64,000 bases of DNA from Runella defluvii (GTDB taxonomy: Bacteria > Bacteroidota > Bacteroidia > Cytophagales > Spirosomataceae), in NCBI RefSeq assembly GCF_014195535.1, contig NZ_JACIBY010000004.1:285945-349944 (forward strand), given 5' to 3'. Shown here piece after piece: positions 38,101 through 45,000 of the stretch (positions are counted from its first letter, which is position 1; every line of letters starts with the position of its first letter). Below the pieces are notes generated by a model. The model saw nothing but the letters and a program-made list of their open reading frames with translations. It searched no databases and had not been told where the DNA came from. The position numbers were made by a program, and so were the translations under genes.

Positions 38101-38685
38101 CACCCTGCTTACGGCTTTTACCAAGATAATGGCGCAGGCGGTAACGTTTACGATGCAGGGTTACCAAAAGGTTTGTATAAACTAGGCATTCGTTATTGGG
38201 ATCAAAAAGGTTGGGGCAGTATTTATCCCTCGACGCGGAAAGCACAAGGAAATGTGTTGGCCTACCAAGAATATTGGTTCAGAATCCAGTCGAAAGACGG
38301 CGTTGGCGTGGGCGCAGCGAGAGAAGGGGCAAATGGCAAGGAGCAAGAGGCAAAAAGCAAAGGGCAAGGAGCAAGGGTCGGACCGTCGCACGGCAAAGGG
38401 TCGGATAACGGACAACCGATAACTGATAACGGATCTTTCGCCACCGTTCTTCCCAACCCCGTCACGCATACGCTTCGCCTTCAAATCCAAAATAGCAAAG
38501 GGCAAGTGGTACAAGCGGCATTGAGCGATGCCGCAGGCCGTGAAATTTTGCGTCGCCAGTTTGTGCCCGAAACCAACACCCACCAAGAGGAGTTTGGGGT
38601 GAGTGCCTTACCGACGGGGATGTATTTCTTGAAGGTTTCGACGGCTGACCAGCAAGCGACGCTGAAAGTGGTGAAAGTGGAGTAG
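32194..38685 (+). CDS. Giant T9SS-secreted surface protein A (Gly-rich, Calx-beta, P-domain, beta-helix)
   Basis: 2163 aa. The N-terminal signal sequence (hydrophobic SYFLMVLVGNSLI, ending TGYGQ) has uncertain start; ATGs at 32215 and 32254 also fit. Domains in order: a glycine-rich domain (about 50-272) resembling the ALK-type Gly-rich fold; a Calx-beta domain (273-390; DVSQLEGNAGNTIYTF, then DESFFVNIT); and a proprotein-convertase-like P-domain (390-569; ending GGWCLNF). Two SprB-like repeats follow at 576-650 and 769-845 (PKGTIVVNATGTGTIEYSIN), then a beta-helix-like stretch rich in NNEALI/GTFNN words (about 850-1310). A diverged Ig-like domain precedes the 667-aa constant module (from GKPTIT). 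The end is a type A T9SS sorting domain (LPNPVTHTLRLQI...GMYFLKVST). It is presumably a surface adhesin or matrix protein; no catalytic motif seen. Confidence 0.9.
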   Translation: MSHIYPTMTHFYASILGLARMSGFPSVFSSYFLMVLVGNSLISQTGYGQCPTFSISATTSSPNGTTATWTAPGPYLIRITAKGAKGGDGSNSSGGAGATITGEFSVTAGQVLELIAGAPGRNAIGPVAGGGGGGGSAVRFQNGALLLVAGGGGGGGGLSGVGGGGASGPTGTSAIGGGGGINSGVSDFNGSGGAGDSGGGNGGGGAGGGGGAGDGGGPSSGGGGGGGYSGGSNGIDGISGGAGGGSYNAGTNQSNAAGANAAGGEVVIECLGLATPTLSIDDVSQLEGNAGNTIYTFTVSLDQPAHAGGVTFDIATANNTATTADNDYTAKSLTSQTIPQGSSTYTFTVSVNGDLKFESDESFFVNITHVTGANVTDAQGVGTIRNDDAACSSSSTVTTGTTFCNEGGITINDNGEATPYPSCISVSGLTGTIEKVTITLKNLTHTAPDDIDLLLYSPTGQKYVFMSDVGGTNAVTNLDLIFDSSAGSALPNNTTLASGTFRPTDFEVGTDVFPAPAQAGPYTSASTTSLGILFNNSNPNGTWYLYAVDDAATNTGSIGGWCLNFTMSCTPPNITAPTVTQPTCANPKGTIVVNATGTGTIEYSINNGDTWSTNATFSNLAAGTYNIKARIQGSNPTCATTYGSNPVELTSPPNVTAGTLSSNVASICQGGSVDLTQVGQTGTSTFVIFQNNAAIGSYASIEQAEAFFATAAPNQYCVYTIAYLGLNNGCGNVAGFTLAQIIDACLDEQCYEVGVPVCITVNPVATIQAPTVTQPSCANPKGTIVVNATGTGTIEYSINNGDTWSTNATFSNLAAGNYNIKARIQSSPTCATTYGTPIVFSSPFSATAIDTWTGCVSTDWATAGNWQDGSVPTATDDVNIPNVTNDPVIGAGTGAVAKSVLVMGGAVLTINATGSLAINGAVSPRHGLDNYGTLDNSGTIRVGNTSAVGAIGIVHRNGGTFNNKSEGAIYIDQAAGSQAFYSNGLINNEALIKIGSNAAVTGEGIRLEGNTFNNKTGGSIYIDWTGSNAIYLVNSGTVMNNEALIEIGSQKDIRGVGLRSATGCTFTNKSGGEIRINRIGILNTNVIGAIRNEGTFTNDAVITIGNIGLVHAQDGILNAGNSFTNSATGIISIAKPWGNGIWNSTGTFQNAGKITISNVFNASEGSFSTGILSTTAFTNTTGAKIYIDQVQSGIVSTRAFTNSGLIQMGENGPLTGSGIANVQGVNAVFNNNAGGDISIKQTAVDGVQNEAGSIFNNNACAKLTIFDNLNNAGTFTNTGLFTVNTAQTHTNSALTNDGVIEYPQGNSIPNVTNNDMIVAPMAVCGTIGTSALQIGGANNFTVGSTWYSDALLTTQAGTYDQASNTFTLTNLALSGTQTMYFSVNNASNPCAKTVSIQVTMKALPTAAITGGGVACKDGASPTVIFTGNGGATPYKFTYKINDGAPQTVTTTSGNSATVTAPTGVSGLFTYSLLSVEESSTPACSQTQTGSVEVTIQGKPTITLTTLQQTLNEGNSQTFCDTDANPVNGLQFNVSSSCVVGNPVWRVQVGSGAWSEWMTNSPVSQLSNNQPYRYQAACDASCAVTYTNPIELTINYRSTVPQNVSLLVDGVTIAVGETKEVCSLVNIPLSFNANCGANEVTIYSVDGGEYSAGVPVGLVDNQYHNYRVRCRQSGGTVSCVESESGVMRLKLVVIPSAPTVSLSSTGSCNSGSSFSGQSSCGSLRTVWYNASTNVALSSLPASLPLETISYYARCQTENGCVSEKSNVVTFTVTPIHVAPAITVSQDIVCTGTTVKISANCPAGSQTFWNTGVTASSFEVAFSNVTKQTYWAKCLFEGGCQSAESVRKDIYWNAFVVTLINIGDSKSAVKPANDKSLWSSQFITRDGGPELEQSTQVNPTLYYVENANKQAPRYWTINVEACGLNTDGSLTFDMLATPEMGIIRSFNTHENNAPYFMYANREGWTELYAQNHPAYGFYQDNGAGGNVYDAGLPKGLYKLGIRYWDQKGWGSIYPSTRKAQGNVLAYQEYWFRIQSKDGVGVGAAREGANGKEQEAKSKGQGARVGPSHGKGSDNGQPITDNGSFATVLPNPVTHTLRLQIQNSKGQVVQAALSDAAGREILRRQFVPETNTHQEEFGVSALPTGMYFLKVSTADQQATLKVVKVE
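32571..32925 (+). repeat. (GGT)n-rich microsatellite tract encoding polyglycine
   Basis: Within protein A, many Gly codons are GGT in uninterrupted runs of six to eight, for example near 32577-32597 and 32640-32662. The strand is very G-rich and low in complexity. Trinucleotide slippage would change the number of glycines without breaking the frame. The equivalent Gly-rich domain of protein B (about 41560-42090) uses GGC/GGA/GGT mixtures instead, so the tract here looks locally homogenised. Confidence 0.75.
33919..34735 (+). repeat. Pair of SprB-like domain repeats in protein A
   Basis: Two near-identical ~235-bp units start at 33919 and 34498, coding for APTVTQPTCANPKGTIVV and the same continuing text. 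They are separated by an unrelated Cys-containing domain. The nucleotide identity is high enough to suggest recent duplication or conversion. Confidence 0.75.
36682..38685 (+). repeat. Constant C-terminal module, copy A
   Basis: The last 2004 bp of gene A are the first of three copies of an almost identical module (others at 45057-47042 and 60009-61976). The left boundary is sharp at the codons for GKPTIT: the Ig-like domain just before it is clearly diverged from its counterpart in protein B. It codes for several Ig-like segments, a ~200-aa region of unknown function (RYWTINVEACGLNTDGSLTF) and the T9SS sorting domain. Confidence 0.9.
38321..38433 (+). repeat. In-frame TTTGCC-type repeat forming linker, copy A
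   Basis: A purine-rich stretch (GAGCAAGAGGCAAAAAGCAA and similar) followed by GATAACTGATAACGG words encodes the 44-residue linker before the sorting domain. In reverse complement it shares CTTTGCTTTTTGCC and TTTGCCTCTTGCT with the intergenic tail at about 5022-5052. It is 5 to 10 residues longer than the same linker in copies B and C. Confidence 0.7.
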
Positions 38686-38715
38686 GTGACTTCTAATGCC
38701 CGAAGTACTATCCTA

Positions 38716-38768
38716 TTAAAAATGCAAAAATGCCTTCAAGTCACTTGAAGGCATTTTTGCATTTTTAA
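38716..38768. terminator. Perfect 25-bp-stem hairpin after gene A
   Basis: A perfect inverted repeat: 25 nt at 38716-38740 pair with 38744-38768 around a 3-nt TCA loop. The core is TGCCTTCAAG/CTTGAAGGCA, followed by T-rich and A-rich arms. It sits 30 bp after the stop of giant gene A and can terminate in either direction. The stem is unusually long and perfect for an intrinsic terminator. Confidence 0.8.
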
Positions 38769-38787
38769 TGTATTGATTGTTAGGGTT

Positions 38788-38812
38788 TTGTGATTTGTGA
38801 TGTTTTTGTGAT
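38788..38812. promoter_or_regulatory. Three TTGTGAT direct repeats (candidate operator)
   Basis: TTGTGAT occurs at 38788, 38795 and 38806, just after the terminator of gene A and 45 bp before the 56-aa gene that leads into giant gene B. The last two copies are 11 bp apart. A related triplet, TTGTCAC at 11-bp spacing, lies at 63858-63886. The bound factor is unknown. Confidence 0.4.
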
Positions 38813-38856
38813 GCGTCAATTTTGGTAAAAAATGGATTATAAACTAACCTTGCTAG

Positions 38857-39027
38857 ATGAATTTTCTTAATGACATAAAATCTTTTATAAGCAGGCTGTG
38901 GTGGCTGTTTTTATGGCTGCTGGCGCTGCTTGCTTGCTTAGCAGTCTGGTGGTATTTCGAAGATAGAATCGAACGCTTAAAACAAAACCCTACTCCCTTT
39001 TCAACCCATTCACAAAGTAAGTTATGA
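38857..39027 (+). CDS. Small one-helix membrane protein, 56 aa, coupled to giant gene B
   Basis: A complete 56-aa frame starting at the ATG right after an in-frame TAG. It begins MNFLNDIKSFISR, has one strongly hydrophobic helix (about 14-33; RLWWLFLWLLALLACLAVWW) and ends with a charged tail (YFEDRIERLK...). The Arg/Lys before the helix suggests N-in topology with the tail in the periplasm. Its TGA stop overlaps the ATG of giant gene B in ATGA, the classic translational-coupling arrangement. This strongly argues that it is a real gene whose product is made together with protein B. I know no family. Possible roles are a T9SS accessory factor, a chaperone anchor, or simply a leader for coupling. 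Confidence 0.7.
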   Translation: MNFLNDIKSFISRLWWLFLWLLALLACLAVWWYFEDRIERLKQNPTPFSTHSQSKL

Positions 39028-42000
39028 AACTAACTCTTCAACTTTTTTTATTGATTCTGTGCGGGGCGCTTTCCTTGGGCAGCCATGCGCAAAGTGCACC
39101 TGAAGTACTCTATCTTCAAACGGTGCCGAGCGTTAGTGGGTGTGCTGGCTCGGAAGCTAATGATGTTGTTACCATTTGGTCAAATTCTCCCCAAAATTTG
39201 ACGGTAACGCGTACTTTTTATACCAGTGCTGATTGTGGGGGAGAACCTAGTTCAGCTACTACCTTTGAGATAACCCCGCTTGGAATATCTACTCCTGTAA
39301 GGTTGAAAATAACTCTACCCCTAGGGATGAAAAGTTGCAAATTTAATGTAGTCTCACAAAGCAACCTAAGTACTTCAGCCTGTCTCCCCCTTACTGTCAA
39401 TCCGGTTCCCTCCCGTCTCTACGTGAATGCCTCGGCGTCAGGTGCCAATACGGGTCTAACGTGGGCCGATGCTTTTACGGATCTTCAATCGGCACTCAGC
39501 TATCCTTGTAGTAGTAATTTAACGGAAATTTGGGTAGCAGGAGGTACTTACAAACCTACGGCTGATGCATCTGGCAATACGTCTCCCGCCAATCCCCGAA
39601 CCAAAACCTTTGTGATGGTCAACGGTGTGGCTATTTATGGGGGGTTCAACGGCACAGAGACCCAGCTTACCGCCCGAAATTGGCGCAATAACCCCACGAT
39701 TTTGAGTGGTAATATTGGTGATACTGGAATAGACACCGACAACAGCTATCGAGTAATCAACAATAACTTTACCTCGGGTTCACCGTTGGGAAATACGGCG
39801 ATATTGGATGGCTTTATTGTAGAAAAAGGGTATGCAAACGGCGGTTTTCCGTTCAATTTGGGGGGGGGCATGTGGAATGCGTATGCTTCACCAAAAGTAC
39901 AAAACTGCGTGTTTCGTAACAATTATGCGACGTCTGGCGGTGGGATGTTCAACGATAACTCCTCATCAAGCATTACGAACTGCCTGTTTCTCAACAACAC
40001 GGTAACGACTGCGGGGGCTGGTATTTCCAACGGAGGTGGTACGGATATGGTGAAGGTGATAAACTGTACTTTTTATGGTAATGCAGGCCCGACGACTATT
40101 ATCAACGAGAGGTCAGCGACTTCCATCAGCAACAGTATTGTTTGGGGAAACGGCGGCGGCATTTCTGGTGGTACGGTGACGTACTCGAACGTACAAGGAG
40201 GCGTGAGTGGAACGGGGAATGTCAATAGTGACCCGCGTTTTGAGAATGCGGTTGGAGGAGATTTTCGCTTGCAACAATGTTCTCCCGCGATAGATGCAGG
40301 CACGAATACCAATGCACCAGCCAGTGATTTTGCGGGAAATGCTCGCCCGTTTAATGCGACGGGGGTAAATAATACCGATATGGGTGCCTATGAGTACCAA
40401 TCGTCGTACAGTGTGTGTAATTGCATCGGGAACAATGGCATTGTTTACGTTAATGCCTCGGCTTCGGGGAACAACAGTGGTCGTTCGTGGGCGGATGCTT
40501 ACACCGATTTACAATCGGCACTTAATGGGGCTCGAAACTTCCCTTCGTGTGTATCTCAGATTTGGGTAGCGGCGGGGACGTACAAGCCGACGGCTGATGC
40601 TTCGGGCAATACGTCTCCCGCCGATGCCCGTATGAAAAGCTTTGTGATGGTTAACGGAGTGGCGATTTACGGCGGCTTCAACGGTACGGAGACGCAGCTT
40701 ACCGCCCGAAATTGGCGCAGTAATCCCACGATTTTGAGTGGGAATATTGGTGATACTGGAATAGACACCGACAACAGCTACCGAGTGATTAACAATAACT
40801 TTACCTCGGGTTCACCTTTGGGAAATACGGCGATATTGGATGGGTTTATTGTAGAAAAAGGGTATGCGAACGGCGGTTTTCCACTTAGTTTGGGAGCAGG
40901 TATGTGGAATTCAAATGCCTCACCCAATATTCAGAACTGCGTGTTTCGGAATAATTATGCAGTATCTGGAGGTGGTATGTTCAATGATAACTCCTCATCA
41001 AGCATTACGAACTGCTTGTTTCTCAACAATACGGCAACAACCGCGGGCGCGGGTATTTCCAACGGTGGTGCTACAGACATGGTGAGGGTAGTAAATTGCA
41101 CTTTCTATGGTAATGTAGGCACGACGACTATTAACAATCAGAGGTCAGCTACATCCATTAGTAACAGTATTATTTGGGGGAATGGAGGAGGGGTTTCGGG
41201 TGGTACGATAACTTATTCCAACGTACAGGGCGGTTCTGGTAATATCAGTAGTGACCCCCTTTTCGTGAATGCGGCTGGGGGTGATTTTCGCCTGCAGCAA
41301 TGTTCTCCCGCGATAGATGCAGGCACCAATACCAATGCACCGACTACTGATTTTGAGGGAAATGCCCGTCCTTTTAATGCGACGGGAGTCAGCAATGCAG
41401 ATATAGGGGCATTTGAGTATCAATCATCGTATGATGTTTGCACAGCTTGTACTAATATTACGGGCGAAGTATTTACTGTTTCTTCCCCCGGTCACAGCCG
41501 AACGGTTACTGTGGGCTATTGGAGAGCGTGTGGACTGTATAAAGTGAGAATTACCGCTAAAGGAGCAAAAGGAGGCAATAATGGCGGTGCAGGAGCAATA
41601 ATGATTGGCGATTTTATTGTATCGTCCAGTCAGGTCCTGGAATCGGTTGCTGGCGCTCCTGGTGGAGATGGTAATAGAGGCGGCGGAGGAGGAGGGTCTG
41701 GTACTCGTATTCAAGGCGGTGTGCCCCTGATTATTGCAGGCGGCGGCGGAGGTAATTCTGGTGGAGGCTCAGGCCTTATAACTACCGGTAATGGTCAGGG
41801 CGGCAATTGGCTTGTTACCGGCGGCGGCGGCGGAGGAGGTCTTAACGGCAGTGGGTTTGGTGGGGCAATGGGCGGTGGTGCTGGCTTTAATGCGCTTGGC
41901 GGTATTGCTACCGGCAATGGCGGCGGAGGGTATGGCGGTGGTGGTGGCGGCACTGGTCTTCACGCCGGCGGCGGAGGTGGTCAGACGGGAGGAACGGCCA

Positions 42001-45000
42001 TTACTCCAAGCAACGGCGGAGCATCGTATAATCTTGGCAGCAACCAAAACAACACTGCTGGAGCCAACAATGCGGGAGGTCAAGTCATTATTGAGTACCT
42101 CGGTGCGGCTTCGCTCTCCGCAACGGTTACGCCTACTTCACAATGTACTTTACCCGGCAGCCTCAGCATTGACCTCACGGGCGATCTTAACGGCAATACG
42201 TCAGGTGGGGTAGAATATGCCATCGTGGCGGGCAACAGCTTTACGGGTACGCCTACTTTTGCAGATATTACTGCTGACCCGTTCAATTTGACAAGTGGTA
42301 CGGGTACGACAGAGGGTACTTATACGGTACGGGTTCGTCTCAAATACAATCCGACATTATATGTGGATAATACTTATAGCCTTCTTTCACCCACGACTAT
42401 TACTCCTACGATAGGTACAGCTACCCCCACAACCTGCGGAGGTTCAGAGGGTAGCATTACGTTGAGTGGATTTTTGAACAATACCGTTTATTCGGTTACG
42501 TACAAAAAGAACAGTGTAGCAGTTTCGGCGGCTAATTTTACCTCCAACGGCAGTGGAGTGATTACCTTGACGGGTTTGGGGGCGGGAAATTATACAGAAA
42601 TAGTGGCTACGTACGGAGGGTGCGTTAGTAATGCGGCGACAGCAACCCTTGAAGACCCCGCTCCACCGACAGCGACGATTGCGAGTAATAACAGCCCGAT
42701 TTGTTCGGGGAACACTGCGACATTCAGCGTCAGCGGTACAACTGGCGCAACGTTGACTTATACATTAACGGGTCTGGCGGGTAATCAAACGTTGCTTTTG
42801 GATGGAACGACTCAGACGATTACGGCCAATAATGCGACGACAGATGTGATGCTCACACTCGTAAGCGTTACCAAAAACAATTGCCTTGTGAGTTTGACAG
42901 CGACCAGCACGGTGACGGTGAATCCATTGCCCACGGCGACGATTGCGAATAACAACAGCCCGATTTGTTCGGGGAACAATGCGACATTCAGCGTCAGCGG
43001 TACAACTGGCGCAACGCTGACTTACACGTTAACGGGGTTGACGGGTAATCAAACGTTGCTTTTGGATGGAACGACTCAGACGATTTTGGCCACCAATGCG
43101 ACGGCAGATGCGACGCTCACGCTCGCAAGCGTTACCAAAAACAATTGCCTTGTGAGTTTGACGGCGACCAGCACGGTGACGGTGAATCCATTGCCCACGG
43201 CGACGATTGCGAATAATAACAGCCCGATTTGTTCGGGGAGCAATGCGACATTTAGCGTCAGCGGCACGACTGGCGCAACGCTGACTTATACATTAACGGG
43301 TCTGACGGGTAATCAAACGTTGCTTTTGGACGGCACGACACAGACGATTACGGCTCCGAATGCGACGGTAGATGTGACGCTTACTCTGGTAAGCGTTACC
43401 AAAAACAATTGTCTTGTGAGTTTGAACGCAACCAGCACGGTGACGGTGAATCCATCACCTACGGCGACGATTGCGAGTAACAACAGCCCGATTTGTTCGG
43501 GGAACAATGCGACATTTAGCGTCAGCGGCACAACTGGCGCAACGCTGACTTATACACTAACGGGTCTGACGGGCAATCAAACGTTGCTTTTGGACGGAAC
43601 CACTCAGACGATTACGGCCAATAATGCGACGACAGATGTGATGCTCACACTCGTAAGCGTTACCAAAAACAATTGCCTTGTGAGTTTGACAGCGACCAGC
43701 ACGGTGACGGTGAATCCATTGCCCACGGCCACGATTGGGAGTAACAACAGCCCGATTTGTTTGGGGAACACTGCGACATTCAGCGTCAGCGGTACAACTG
43801 GCGCAACGCTGACTTATACATTAACGGGGTTGACGGGTAATCAAACGTTGCTTTTGGACGGGACGACTCAGACGATTACGGCCAATAATGCGACGGCAGA
43901 CGTGACGCTGACGCTCGTAAGTGTTACCAAAAACAGTTGCCTTGTGAGTTTGACAGCGACCAGCACGGTGGCAGTGAATCCATTGCCCACGGCGACGATT
44001 GCGAATAATAACAGCCCGATTTGTGCGGGGAACAATGCGACATTCAGCGTCAGCGGCACGACTGGCGCAACGCTGACTTATACATTAACGGGTCTGGCGG
44101 GTAATCAAACGTTGCTTTTGGACGGAACCACTCAGACCATTTCGGCCAATAATGCGACGGCAGACGTGACGCTCACGCTAGTAAACGTTACCAAGAATAA
44201 TTGCCTTGTGAGTTTGAATGCGACCAGCACGGTGACGGTGAATCCATCACCTACGGCGACGATTGCGAGTAACAACAGCCCGATTTGTGCGGGGAACAAT
44301 GCGACATTCAGCGTCAGCGGCACGACTGGCGCAACGCTGACTTACACGTTAACGGGTCTGACGGGTAATCAAACGTTGCTTTTGGACGGGACGACTCAGA
44401 CGATTACGGCAACGAATGCGACGGCAGATGTGACGTTCACGCTGGTAAGCGTTACCAAGAATAATTGTCTTGTGAGCTTGAACGCAACCAGCACGGTGAC
44501 GGTGAATCCATTGCCTACAGCGACGGTTGCGAATAATAACAGCCCGATTTGTGCGGGGAACAATGCGACATTCAGTGTCAACGGCACAACTGGCGCAACG
44601 CTGACTTATACATTAACGGGTCTGACGGGTAATCAAACGTTGCTTTTGGACGGAACCACTCAGACGATTACGGCTCCGAATGCGACGGCAGATGTGACGC
44701 TCACGCTAGTAAACGTTACCAAGAATAATTGCCTTGTGAGTTTGAATGCAACCAGCACGGTGACGGTGAATCCATCACCTACGGCGACGATTGCGGGAAC
44801 AACAACTGTCTGCAAGAATGCTACTTCGCCCAAAATCACGTTCACGGGAGCGGGTGGCACAACGCCTTACACATTTACCTACAAAATCAACAACGGCTCA
44901 GAACAAACCATCGTCACGACTAGTAGCAGCAGCGTAAGCTTAGAAGCACCCACGGGTCAAGTGGGAATAGTTGAATACAGTTTAGTGAGTGTCAAAGATG

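Noticed and set aside
42666-44777. CRISPR-like regular repetition
   Set aside because: The repeats are long, contiguous and coding, with no unique spacers and no cas genes; the same holds for the 246-bp array and for the array at 1-405.
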